Below are positions 12,701 to 25,000 of a DNA stretch of 64,000 bases, piece by piece (the stretch's first letter is position 1; every line of letters begins with the position of its first letter). Source of the DNA: Eudorina sp. 2006-703-Eu-15 (Eukaryota; Chlorophyta; Chlorophyceae; Chlamydomonadales; Volvocaceae). The stretch is from NCBI GenBank assembly GCA_003117195.1, contig BDSI01000002.1, positions 2,331,288-2,395,287 of the forward strand, written 5' to 3'. Position numbers and translations under genes: made by a program. The notes under the pieces were generated by a model. That model saw nothing but the letters and a program-made list of their open reading frames with translations. It was not told where the DNA came from and searched no databases.

Positions 12701-13667
12701 CAGCCGCCACCGGATGACGACGACGAAGTGGAGGAGGAAGAGGAGGTCGCGGAGGAGGAGGAGATGGTGGCGGAGGATGTGGAGTCGGACGAGGAGGAAC
12801 GCCGGCGTGTGCGGGGCCGGCAGCAGCCAACTGGCCGCGCCGGCCAGGCCAAAGAAACAAAGGAGGCCGCCGGCGGCCGCGGTGGGCGCGGCCCCAGCGG
12901 GAGCGACGTCGAGGACAGCGAGGAGGAGGAGGCTGACGAGGAGGAGGAGGCAGAGGAGGCGGGCAGCGAGGGCGGGCTGTCGCAGTTGGATCCGGACGAG
13001 TACGAGGCCATCATGCGGGAGGCGCGGGAGGCGCTGGCCAAGGGCCCAGCACCGGGTTCGGGGGCAGGGGCGCGGACGGCGGCGCCGCCGCCGCCACCGC
13101 TGGCGGCCGCCGCCGCGCCGGTGCCGGGCGGCGGCGGCGGTCGATCGGCGCTGCTGCACCAGCAGCAGCAGCCGCAGCAGCTGCCGGTGCAGAACAACGG
13201 CGGCGGCGGCGGCTCAGTAGCGGTGTCGGGGACGGGATGGGGGCGCAATGCGCTTCTGCACCGGTTTGCGGAGGCGGACGCGAGTACGAACCCACACCCG
13301 GTTGCGCCAGCTGTGGGTGCTGGCGGCGGCGGCGGCGGCGGCGGGGGATTCGGCCGCAGCTCACTCCTGGCGGCCTCTGCAACCGCGTCGCCGTTGGCGT
13401 CGATGTCGGTGCCGGCGCCGCCGAGCGGCGGCGGCGGCGGCGGCGGGTGGGGCCGCAGGGCCCTCCTGGCGGCGCAGAGCTCAGCGCCCCCGACGCCGCC
13501 GCCGCCGGCATCAGCCCCGCCGCCGCAGCAGCAGCAGCAGCAGGCGCTCCGTCCGCCGGCGTCCGCTGACGCCAGCATGGGTGGCGGCGGCGGCGGCGGC
13601 GGCCGGACGCGCTACCCCTCCGCCGGCGGCCGTCGTGCGCTGGTCGCAGAGCTGATGGCGGAGGATG

Positions 13668-13729
<62 letters not shown>

Positions 13730-13936
13730 AGTCCGTACCATGGCCGGTCGCAGATGCGCGGCAGCGGCGGCGGCAAGGGCCGCTCGCGGTCCGTCGGCGG
13801 CGCCCGCAGCGCCGCCGCCAAGCTGGACGCTGGATCCTGGATCTACATCCTGGGCGCCTCGGCCAGCTCCACCCGCGCCAGGCAACTCGCGTCGGCGTTG
13901 CAGCTGGATCCGAGGACCGGGCTGCCCGTGATCTAG
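6573..13936 (+). CDS. Kinesin with N-terminal motor and long low-complexity tail
   Basis: Six exons join in frame: 6573-7018, 7937-8123, 8683-8759, 9579-9712, 10098-10696 and 11117-13936 (about 1420 aa). The ATG sits in a CACCATGC context. A Ser/Gly/Gln-rich leader with poly-Gln precedes the motor, which starts near residue 73 (VQVLVRVRPP). Motor hallmarks are GQTGTGKT (150-157, split across intron 1), SSRSH (297-301) and DLAGSE (329-334), then YRDSRLTHLLQDSLGG. A neck-like helix follows (LKEKEIQRLRSMLSQL). Exon 6 begins with a coiled-coil-like segment (ARLAEELEETRKALEMERAL), then Gly/Ser/Pro-rich sequence, an Asp/Glu-rich block (about 12430-13010) and a poly-Gly tail with repeated GR-x-(A/S)-LL motifs. 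The role is ATP-driven movement along microtubules; the subfamily could not be assigned. The motor is certain; tail function is unknown. Confidence 0.93.
8309..8355 (+). repeat. (GGGGT)n microsatellite
   Basis: Pentanucleotide GGGGT repeated about nine times in kinesin intron 2. Confidence 0.9.
9261..9309 (+). repeat. Family-1 terminal motif (acceptor-side orientation)
   Basis: CTCTGGCAGCAACGCAGTTT then GAAATGTCTACCAATTTCCT then ATACCCC, in kinesin intron 3. A degenerate second copy follows at about 9361-9400. Confidence 0.8.
9476..9530 (+). repeat. Family-2 terminal motif (acceptor-side orientation)
   Basis: Contains TGTCAACAAAGACAGCGCAG and, further on, TTACCGATTGTGTAGCAG, about 50 nt before the acceptor of kinesin exon 4. 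It is the reverse complement of the motif at 10764-10816. Confidence 0.65.
10764..10816 (+). repeat. Family-2 terminal motif (donor-side orientation)
   Basis: CTACTACGCAATCGGTGATT then GTTTCGCGATTTCGCTGTCT then TTATACTGACAAAA, 67 nt after the donor of kinesin exon 5. Confidence 0.7.
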
Positions 13937-16007
13937 GCCGAAGGCGGCGGAGGAGGGCGGCAGAGGAGGCGGCGGAGGCGGCGGAGGCGATCGCGCGCGG
14001 TTGTGTTTGCGGTTTCGGTCGGTCATAACGCCAGGCCGCATATCTCTCTGTGTTGCCTTGTGCGTGCGCACGCGCACGTGGTTTTTCGTGTGTTTAGCTG
14101 TGTGGCTGAGTATTGTGGTTTGGACGGCGCGGTGCCAACGTGTCCGCCCTGAAGGGACCCTAGGAGGGCATCATGCTGCGTCGCGGGGGAGGGGGGGGGC
14201 GCGAGGCGGATTGAACGGTTGTGGGGAGCAGGGGACAGGGAACAGGTGATGCAACCGGTAGGGTGGTGCCAGATGCTGCTGCTGATAATGTCTCCGGACT
14301 GTTGTTGGACCAAGACCAGACCTAGAACTGCACAGCGCGCGCGTCTTTGAAGGGCTGGGCGGGCAGAGCAGCGGGCGGGCGCGTGTGGGAGTAAACGTGG
14401 GGATCGGCAAGTACACCGTAGCAAGCCGCTGGCGGAGGATAGGTAGGTACTGCATGAGTTCCGGGACATGCCGTACAGTTAGTTACGGGACGTGTGGTCG
14501 TCGATTGTGTTTGGGCGCGCCGTCGGGGGGCCCTTCGACTCCCCACACGGTTGTGGTGGTGGTGATGATGGTGGTGGTGATGCTGAGGGTTCGGTCCCTC
14601 GGGGAGTCGGTCTGTCGGTCGGCACGTCGTGCGATGATGGGACGGTGGGTGACGCGTCCGACCTCGAGCGCCTCCCTCTCTCTCGTGTTCCCTCGCGCTC
14701 CAATCTGTGCATCGTGCGCATTCGCCGCATATCGCATCCGCAGGGCTCAAGAGGCTGAAGAAGCCTCTCGGCGCGAACATGTACGGGGGTTTGTACGGCT
14801 GTGTAGATCATCTGTACGGCTGTACGGCGCGCATGAATGCACACAAAGATTCGGTGACGAGTAGGCGGGGCCGCTGCCGCCGGACGCCCGGGGTGACGTC
14901 ACGCCCGGGGTGACGTCACGCCCGTGGGATTTGCGGCCGTGGGCTGCAGCTCTCCGCGTGCTGCTGCTGTTGCTCCGGCGGAACTACTCGGGGGCAAGGA
15001 GGAGAAGGGAAAAGTCCGGGAGGAGGTTGAAGGGTTACGGACAACGCAGCAGCGGTCGGACTGCCCCCCCTTTGCTCCCCCTTTCCCGGCTCTGTAGCTG
15101 CAACGGCGACCCCCGCGGTACTCCTGAGCTCCATAACTGGTGGTCCGCCGCCACCCAAGAACACGTCAAGAACTCGGCCCCATCCCTTCACGACCACGCA
15201 GCAAGTTGGCCACAACGGTCATGTCCCCCGCGCCACCGTAACACTGTATTTTCCAAGCAGACACCCTGCACCATTCGCAGCAGCTCTGCCCCGCAACTCG
15301 TCTCCCCGGCGTCAGCCCCCCTCAGGCGCTGCAACCGGGCCCCCTACCACGACCGCACGAGACCGATCAGCCCGCCCCCGCAAACACGCTCGCCTCGTAG
15401 GGCGTAGGGGCGGTCGGTGTGGTGATGGCTGAAGGTGCCCTACCGCATCAAATACATTGAGGGGAAACGCGACAAAATCCTGGGCAGGGCCCGTAAGGTG
15501 GAAGCCTGTCCTCACGATAACGATGCTGCTACTAGGGTACTACTAAACACGCTTGCGAATGAATGAACGTTACAACGGACCCCAAAAGGGACGCTTGCGC
15601 ACGAGTTGGGTGGAGGAAACCACCAAATACCGATACGAACACCCGCACCGCCATATGTGCTACGTACAAACCCGTACAAACAAAGCAGTACCTGGCGTCA
15701 AGTTAAAGCAATTCGCAGTCGCGCAACACACGCGCCCCACGACCCCTCCCATCGTGCGGCGCCGCCGCCGCCCTCGTGGTTACTTCGTCTTATCTGAATA
15801 CTTCCTTAACGCCGCACCCTAACGCCCCCTTCCACCATGCGTGGCCAGCCGCCGTCGCCCCTCCCTGGAGACAGATACAGCCCTCCAGAGGGCAGGCAAC
15901 CGCACCGCCGGGCCGGCAGAAGTGCAGAAGCCCCCTCAGACGCCCCGAACGGGACACCGCACCGCACCGCACGCCACCCCGCAGGAGATGGGTCGCAACC
16001 ACCGGCC
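13937..16007. other. Intergenic region between convergent kinesin and oxygenase genes
   Basis: Holds the 3' UTRs. No gene was recognised. No canonical algal TGTAA polyadenylation signal was found close to either stop. A 19-bp unit with CGCCCGGGGTGACGTCA is directly repeated at about 14886-14922. A (TGG)n-like tract lies at 14550-14582. Confidence 0.5.
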
Positions 16008-19000
16008 TCAGCGGGACGCCACCGCCACCCCGGTCGCGCAGCTGGCGGCGTTGCCCGCGCCGCCCGCAGCGACGCCGCCCAACGCCGCCGAAGCCGCCGC
16101 ACTGTTGTGGTTGGCGACGATTCCACCCCCTCCCAGCGCGGCCGCCGCCGCCGCCGCCACCACCACACCCGCCGCCGCTGCCGGCAGCGCCGCCGTCGGC
16201 GGCTCGGCACCCTTGTTGCCTGCAGCCGCCGCCGCGGGCGCGGGGCTGTGCGCGCCGCCGGGGGTCGTGGCCGCGGCCGCCTTCCTCAGACAGATCGCCT
16301 CTAGCTCCCGTTGCACCTGAGGGGAGGAGGGGGGAGGAGGGGGGAAGGACGGTTGGGAAGGGCGGTGACGTTTCGCGGGTTCGCTGTCTTGATTGACACA
16401 CAGCAAAGGGGTCGTCTGAGAAGGGACAGGGATAAGACTTGCATGCGATTTCGCTGCCTGCCCCGATTGACAGATAGGGACGGGCCGAGGAGGGGGACGC
16501 TAGGGTTTGGATCTTCAAGAGGCTACCGAGGAGACACCGGCACCAAGGCCGACGCCATGGATTCCACAAAACCGTTACGCCGTCAACCGGACTGACCCGT
16601 CGCGTCTGTAGGGTGGAGGACGTGGGACCCCTCCGGCAGAGTGAACCAACGACGCCGAATTTGAGTATGAGGGTTTCATGGATCGTACATTCTTACTTAC
16701 TGGTGGGCACACACGCAAACACACACGCAAACACCTTCCCGCGGCTCAGGTTTCTTATACATCCCCGCTCGCCGGCTTTAAGGCACACCTGCTCGCCGGC
16801 TTTGATGGGCGGGTAGGTGTCTAGGGCAGTGGACGGCTGCTGGGCGGCGAAGCGACCCAGCGGCCGCAGCGTGGCGTCGCTGTTGCAGTGGGTGAAGACG
16901 GTGGAGGAGATGCGCCAGGTGCTGCGTCCGGCGGCGCGGGCGGCCTCCACCGCCGCCAGGGTGGCCTCCGTCACCACCACCTGGCGGGTGGGGGGAGGGG
17001 GTGGGAGAGGAAGAGGATGGGTGGGCGGGTATGGGGTGGGGTGAGGTGGGTAGGGTTCGCCGGAGAGAGGGTGACGGTGAGAGTGCGAGTTTGAGAGAGG
17101 TTCAACGGGGCAGGACGGGGCGGGGCCCATCAGGGGGGGGTGGCGTCAGTACGCGGGGGTTCGGATCGTAGCGGATGGGATACATGAGCTGCTGCGCCCA
17201 CCACGCAAGGAGCCGTCCAAATCAAGAATGCAACCCGCACGCACGGCGCTGACGTGGGTCCGCACAGCAATGTCACACGCCGCTAAAAGAACGCGTCCTC
17301 GGTAGAATTTGTCCTCCACTCGTCCCGGATTCCCTCGGGTGCCAACGCCGCCACCACCGCACCCCATTCCCCCTGCGGCGGGCCCGCCGCGACCTCGTGC
17401 AAGTCCCTCCCCCCGTCGTGCAAGTCCCTCCCCCCCCCCGGCCCCACCTCGCGCAAGTCCCTTCCCCCCCCCGGTGCTGTCCCCGCCGCCCACTTTGACA
17501 AGTTCAGCACCCGCACCCTCCATCTCCTCCACGCCACCATCACCCACTTCACCCCCGCCACTCTCGGCCTCCTCCCCGCCTTCGTCTCCGCCCTCGTCCT
17601 TCCCCTCACCACCGCCCTCCGCCCCCGGGACCGACCCGTTGGCGCTCCGGACCTCCACGCCAAGCTCTGGATCCCACACGCCCTCCGTCAACTCCTCCCC
17701 ATCGCCGCCGTCCACGCCATCCTCGCCAACCCCGCGGTCGCGTCCCACCTCCCCCAGGGCACCCCCTACCCCCACCTCCACTGGACCGCCGGCACCCCCG
17801 TCCACCTCCTCTTCTGCAACTATCCCCAGTTCGCCCGTACCCTCACCCACGCGCAGTACGCCGACCTCGTCCGCCCCGACCGCCAATGCGCCTGCCACCG
17901 CTTCCACGAGCTCTGGGGCGCGGGCACCCAGCACGTCATGTCCACCAGCCCCTACACCGCCTTGCCCCCTGCCATCATCCCCTACTGGAACAAGGGCGCC
18001 CGCTACCGTGTCCACCGCCCGCCCCCTCCCCTTCCCCAAGTCCTCGCCGACGTTCGCGCCCATGCCCTCACCTACACCGCCCACCTTGCCAAGTCCGCCG
18101 GCTGCGCGCAGTCTGATTTCGCGGGCTGGGTCCACACCTATGTCAGTGCCGTCGAGGCCGCCGTCGCCGCCCACGCCGCCACCCACCAGTTCCAGTGGCC
18201 TGTCCTCTCCGACCATGACCTTGCCGACCTCCGCGCCCTCTCCTCCGACTTCATCATCACCGTCACTGACAAGAGCTCCGCCACGCTACAGCTCATCTGC
18301 AAACCGTACTACGCCCAGAAGTGCATGCGCGACCTTCACCTCCACGACACCTTCGCCGCTGCCCCACCGCCACCGCCCCCGCCTCCCGCCGCCGCTGCCC
18401 CTGGCCCCGCCCCCGGCCCTCCGCCACCACCGCCCACACCCGTCACCCCCGCCCCCGGACCCCCACCACCGCCGCCCGCCGCCCACGCCCCTGTCCCCCC
18501 ACCACCCCCACAACCGCCCCGGCCGTCGCCCCACCCCCTGCCGCCGCCCCCACGTACTACGCACCTTGCACCGTCGACGCCATGCAGCAACACCTCGCCG
18601 CCCAGAACGCCGCCCTCCAACCCTGGCAGCTCGCGTACGACACCACCTGCGCCCCCGCCTACTATGCCGGTACCCTCAAGATGCATAAACAGCCCCCCTC
18701 CATGCGCTACCTCGCTTGCTCCCATGCCTGCCCATCTACATACATCAGCGGCCTGGTCACAGCGGTCCTCCGCGCCATCGTCCCCCTCTTCACCGCCCTG
18801 TGGCGGGAACGTATCCCCGACAGCGAGCCCTGGCTCTGTTTCTCCTCCAATGCCGTCACCCAGCTTGTCGCCGCCTACAACGCCCGCGGGTACAGTACCC
18901 GCCGCGCCGCCGCCCCGCAAGCCTGGGACTTCGAACGCCTCTACACCAACCTGCCGCACCACCTCCTGGGCGCCACCCTCACCGCTCTGTGTACGCGCTG

Positions 19001-22000
19001 CCTTGCTGCCACGCCCTTTATCCGGGTCGTCACCCTGGCCCCGCCGCCACACCGCCCCACGGACCCGCCCAAGCACACCGTCACGTTCCACGCCGCTTCC
19101 CCCGGGCCGCCCTATGCCGCCTCCGCCAACGGCCGCACCGTCACACGGGTCTTCTCCGTCGCCCAGTTTATCACCGTCCTCGTGTCCCTCCTGTCCTCCA
19201 CCTTCATCGCCTTCGGCCCCGCCCTCGTGCGCCAACTCCTCGGCATCCCTATGGGCATCTCCGCCTCCCCCTTCATCGCGAACCTCTTCCTGGGCTGGTA
19301 TGAGTTCGAGTTCATGGACCAGCGCAACGCCCCCGGCACCACCCCCTTCGCCAAGTCCGTGCTTACCCGCTTCCGCTACTCCCTCCGGTTCCTCGACGAC
19401 CTTCTCTCCCTTAACAACCCCTTCCTCGCCCACCTGCGCTCCGCCGCCTCGCCACTGTTCCACGGCCTCCGGGGTATCTACCCGCCCGAGCTCGGCATCA
19501 CAACCCAGCAACACAACCACCTGCCCGCCGGCTCCGTCCCTTTCCTCGACCTCCTCCTCGTCCCCACCCCACGCGACGGCGCCGACTGGTTCTCCACCCA
19601 CCTCTACGACAAACGCGAACAGCCCGCCTTCGCTGGCGTCCGCCTCTCCCGCTTCGTCGGCCGCGACTCCAACGTCAACGAGGCCTGCAAGCGCAACATC
19701 TTCACGGGCCAGTTCCACCGCCTCCGCCGTGTCGTCACCGATGTTGACAACTTCTGCTCCGAGATCGCCAACCTCGTCCTCTCGCTCGAAGCGCAGGGCT
19801 ACCCACGCCGCCAGCTCCTCGCCAAGTTTGACGCCCTCATCCGCGCCGCCCCACAGTCCTTCTACTATGCCCGGCGCACGACCCACCCCGACCTGCTCCG
19901 CGTCGTCCGTCAACACCGACTCACCGGCTAAACACCTCCCCTCCCCTTCATCACCGCACCCCTACCACGGCTGCGGGCTATGATACAGAGGTCGCCGTCC
20001 GGGCAACTCCGGCGGTGTTGCTCTCCGTCGTCTCTCTGCTTTCCTATAAATCCTCGGTTGAGCCCCGCATGCCACTCCATCGCCTCCCCCACACCCACCC
20101 ATGGCGACACCCTCGCCCCTCGCGCCGCCCCTCCTCCCGCCCCTCACCACCCCTCCCCGTCACCGCCCTACGCCCAGCCGCCCCACCGCCCGCACGCCAC
20201 CCGCCGTACCACACACGCGCACGCACCCCCGATCGCAACCCCCTGCGCCCACGGCCTCTCATGCGTGAGGCCGCGCGCGCAAGGCCGGGCTGGTGGGGAG
20301 CCGCTCACCCCGGTCCGCCACCCGGCCCTCTTGCGTCACCCCCGCGGTCACCGATTGCTCCCTGATTGCGGAACTCTTGTTTCTGTGCCTGCCAACCCTA
20401 CGCCCGTCTGCGGTGTCGCCCTTCCGTACACCCGTACGCCCGTACATTCTTGCATTGCTATTTCCGTCTACCGTTTCCTGGACCCACCCTCTTTCGCCGC
20501 GTCGCCGCCGGGTTTGCGTGCTCTTTTCTTTTTTCTCTTTAATTTAACCTTTGCCTTTGCCTGCCGTTTGTCCGCCCTTTGTTGCAACTCACATCTTCCG
20601 TTCGCCTCGCCGTCCGTCCGCGTTTCGTCCCATTTGCGCAGGTGAGTACTACGTTCTCGATAATTTGTGCTGTCTGGGGTGTGGTCTGTCCTCGTGCTGT
20701 CGCGTGTTGGTTGGTCCGGGATGGGTCCGGCGGCGACGCGGTCGCCCGAGGTAACAGTGAGCGCACAATTCAGGTATGTATGGTAAGTAACTTGGGTCGC
20801 GTATTGACTCCTGTGCCACGTATCGGTTCCCCAATCCATTTCCCCCCCCCCCGGGCCCACCTCGTGCAAGTCCCTCCCCCCCCCCGGCCCCACCTCGTGC
20901 ATGCCCGCCGCGATGTGGCCACCGGTGAGCCACTCGAGCTGCTTGCCCGCCTGCATGAGCAGACAGCCCGCCGGTATGCGCACCGCCACGCGGCGGCCGT
21001 CGCGCAGCCACACGTACAGGCCGGGGAAGCGGCTGCGGCCGTGGACCGTCAGCAGGTTCAGGTCGTAGTGGTAACTGTGGGCGGGTGGGCGGGCGGGTGA
21101 GTGGGCGGGTGAGTGGGTGGGTGGGTGGAGCGGCGGAGGGGCAAGGGGGACAGGGCAGGGAGGGCAAGGGCCGGCGGCCGCGGGTCAGGGCGGTATCGGT
21201 ACCTCCCCGGGTGATAGACCGCAGGCCGTGATGAGGGAAGCTGGGCAGGCGTGCAGAAATGGAGGGCCACAAGGCGTGCGGATCGCCGACATTTGTTGGT
21301 TAAGAAAACAAAAGCAAAACTAGGATTTGAAAATTGTTTTGACGGATGCGATGCGTGGTTGCGGCACAGCAACCACATCACATGTCGACAGGCGGTCGCG
21401 GTGGCCGCTGTCTTTCCTCTGCAAGCCCATGTATTCGGATGGAGGTCAATCAATCGGTGGTCAAAAGCGCCACCCTTGCTTTGCTCCTTCCCCGCAACCC
21501 CGAACCCCATCATCCACATACGCGTCAGGCATCAGCCCGGGCGGGGGGCCTCGCTGAGCACATTATCAGATCCGGTGTGGACACTGACCGCTGTGCTCCT
21601 CAGAGCAACCTGGGAACACCACCACGCCACAATCGTCCCCCGCATTCATGCGACACCCCTTTCCCCTTTCTCATCTTCCACTGCCATGCAGGTACCTCGC
21701 CACGTAAGAACAGTATTCTGCATGCTTCTGGGTGTGCCCGGGTTCGTTTCTGGGTTTGGTCTTTCCTTTCCTTCTAAACTCTTTCCGGTTCCCGGCCCCC
21801 AACCTATCTATTCCTTCCTGTACCCCTCCCCTCTTCCGCCTCTCCCCCTGCAGCTAACCAGCTGGCTCACCCCGCCAGGACCGCCCCCAGTCGGCCGTTG
21901 CAGTCCAGATCCGATGCGGTGGGGGCCAACAGGTGCGGCCCGTGGGACATCAGGTCCTTGAGGGGAGGGGCCGATGGGGGGAGGCAAGGGGGGAGGGAGG

Positions 22001-25000
22001 GGGCCGGGAGGGAGGATCGGGTCTGCGCGTGTGTTCAGCAAAATCCCCGCCGGTGTGCATCAGTGCATGTGTGCTTCACAGGTAGGCAGAACACCCGACC
22101 GTGCGCATGTGTGTAAAATAAAGAGAACTGAGCCGCGAGAAGCGAAGTCCAGCGTATCAGGCGATGTAGGCGAAGGAAGTAAATGATACCCGTAATACCC
22201 TTAACCCGAAACCCGAATCACCGACAACCCAGATGGAAGTGAATGGTGACGGCGACGTAGAGGATAGTCGCAGACCAGCCGCATCCGCCCGTTGACTGAG
22301 GCGGGCGCCAGAGCTTCGGTAGCAACCGCCGGCGGAATGGCTGCTGTGCGCATGTGTGTGTGAGTGTGTGTGTGTGTGTGTGTGTGATTCGTTACATATC
22401 TGCCGGGCCGACGCTGGCCGGGGGCGCTATCCCGCCCCATTCGGGAGACCGCCGAAGCACTCTCCCTCGGATTCGGGGGAGAGTGGCGTAAGGGGCCTCT
22501 GTCCCCTTGCTCTCAACCAAGGGCGCGCGCCCGATCCCTGAGGATCGGTGACAGCTGTGCCCCCTCAAGGGATTGGGCGGAAGCCCATCCCGGGCGGTCT
22601 GCGCCTCGCAGTCCGCTGTTCAACCTCCTCAAGTCCTTGCAGCACCCAGGGCGCGTTCCTCAGCAATTCGGAGGCGCGCCCCTGCCCGGTGCGGTAAAAC
22701 TAGCCTGGTCCCGCGTCCCAACCTAATCGTACTAGCTAAGGTTGCACCATTCGGCAGGCCTGCCCGCCCAGCTGAGTCAGAGCGACGTCGCACACGTCAG
22801 GCCTTGCTGGGTCAGGGTATGCAGTCGGGCGCTCCATGATGGGGCTATGGATTGCACAAGGCAGCACATCACCACGTAAGCTTCCCTGTCGTACACCCCT
22901 TCCCGTCGCGAGCGGCCCTCGCCTACAAGTCCCGCTGCCAACCCCCACTGGTCGGGCCCGACCCTCCTCGGGCACCCACGGATCCCCATCGTGCCCGGAA
23001 GTGGGCTTCCCTTGTCCCAATCCCTACACCCTAGCGTCTCGCGCTGCTATTTATGTGTGTGTGCATGTGCGCGGCGAGCCGCAGCTGCAAAAACCCATGC
23101 GAGTGTGGACCACGTACCGTCACGCCCCCGTCTCCCAAGCAAATACTTCACCGAGGCCCCGCGCGGGGCTACCTCTTGAGGAAGCACCCAGGACCTGGGG
23201 TGTCCCTTTCCTTTCCCTGACGGCGCGGACGGCGGACCCCCCCCCCCCACACACACACACACCTGCAGCTCCGAGGCCCCCAGCCCCAGCCCCCTGGCCA
23301 GCAGCCCCGCCACCGTGGTGGCGGCACCCAGCAGCGCCGCGCCCCAGCTGTTCATCACTGTGGGCCACTCAGGGACGCCCTGCCAGGGGACGTGGGGAGC
23401 AGGGAGGGGCCGCGAGGGCGTCCAGGGGAGAGCAGCCGAGATGGCGGTGTGGGCGGCTGTGCGCGGGTGTGGGCCGCCGTGTAGGCAAGGCGGTCGACGG
23501 GCAGCATGGGATGGCACGCACCTACGAGCCGCACCCACCCAGCCACCCACCCAGCCACCCACCCACCCACCTGCGGCACCACGGGCTCCGCGTTCAGTTC
23601 CGGGAACTGGGTCGCGGCGGGTCGCTGGCCCACCCGCCACATGTAGCGCCACTTCAGGTCTAGGGGGGGACGGGAGGGGGGAGGAGGCAGCAGGGGGGAG
23701 GGGGCACACGGAGGGCTCACGAGGCGCAGCACCTCGGGCAGCGGCACCGGTCACCGGTCACCCGCCAGTAGCCCAGCGGACAACCCTCGTCCCAACCCAG
23801 GTCCCGTACACCCGTACACGTCCACCCAGCCACAGGCAGCTGAGACCTCCTCGAGGGGCCCCGATGTCCCCTTCACCCTCCCCCTCCCCCTACCCCTCCA
23901 GCAGAAGGCGATTGTCAACACTCAAGACAACGAAACCGCACAGAGTCGTCAAAGTGGTCATCCAACTGTCCATCCATCCATCCCTCCACTTAACAGCCCC
24001 TCACCGGGCCCGGTGGGTACAGTGGCCCGGTTGCTGCCCTTGAGCCTCCGGAGCTGGTCTTGCAGCTGGGTGTCCTGAGGGGCGGGGGGGGCGGTGTGTA
24101 GGGGGGGGCGGGCGGGTGGAGGAGGCGGAGGAAGCGGCACGCAGACGCAAGGTTGGCGGGCGTGCTTCGTAACCCGGGGGTGTTTCTATTGCATTCCAAC
24201 TGAGGACATCCCCGCAAGTCAAGGAAGGTGCATAAAGGAGCGGAGCGGTTTCTCAATGACCTCCTGGCACAGTCCGGCGACGGCGGACCGCGCAGGGCAA
24301 GTTCCCCATGGCGCAGCAAGCAGCCATTCCCGGGTGGCCGGCATCCCGCCGCTCCAACCAACCATCTTCCACCCTCTCTCTGTCCCTTCCCGTTCCCTCT
24401 AGCGAAAAAACCTCGGAGAGAGCACCAAACCGATAACCGCCGATGTTGGGATGGACGCCTCCCCTCCCCCCCATCGGACCTTTGCTCTGGCAGCAGCGCA
24501 GCTTCAACATGTCTACCCGTTGCCTACACCCCCTCCCCCCTTATCACTCATCTCACCACCAGGCAGCGAGGCACCTCAGTCCCGCAGGGTGTGACGCCGA
24601 CCTGAGATGAACCGGAACCGGCCGGCAGGGGCAGCGGCAGGGGCAGGAACGGCAAGCAGGCAGAGCGGGGCGGGAAGGGGCAGGATGGCCTTCGTTCAGT
24701 CCGCCAGGCTGGCTGGCAGGCAGTGGGAAACATACATCAGCGACCCATAGAGAAGCTCTAGCTGCCTCTCGGACCAAACCGAGTGTGGGCCCGCGCTCAC
24801 CAAGTGAGGTGGGCGGGCAGGCGGGCGGGCGGGCGGGCGGGCAGGCAGGCAGGCAGGTGGGCGGCTGATCAGCCGGTGGGTACGGCACCATCCGCAGCGG
24901 ATTGCCGTTGCCGGTGGTGACGATGCCGACGCCCACGTTCACGCACACGCCCACTTCGGTGAGGTGAGGTGAGGTGAGGTGCAACCCGGGTCATGCGGGC

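Noticed and set aside
11113..13578. Several long minus-strand and alternate-frame ORFs across the kinesin tail
   Set aside because: They mirror GC-rich kinesin exon 6, are pure Ala/Arg/Pro/Ser low complexity and contain no domain.
17309..19983. Ser/Pro/Thr-rich plus-strand ORFs and a Gly/Glu-rich minus-strand ORF of over 500 codons
   Set aside because: These are out-of-frame shadows of the reverse transcriptase; only the frames with RT motifs are real.
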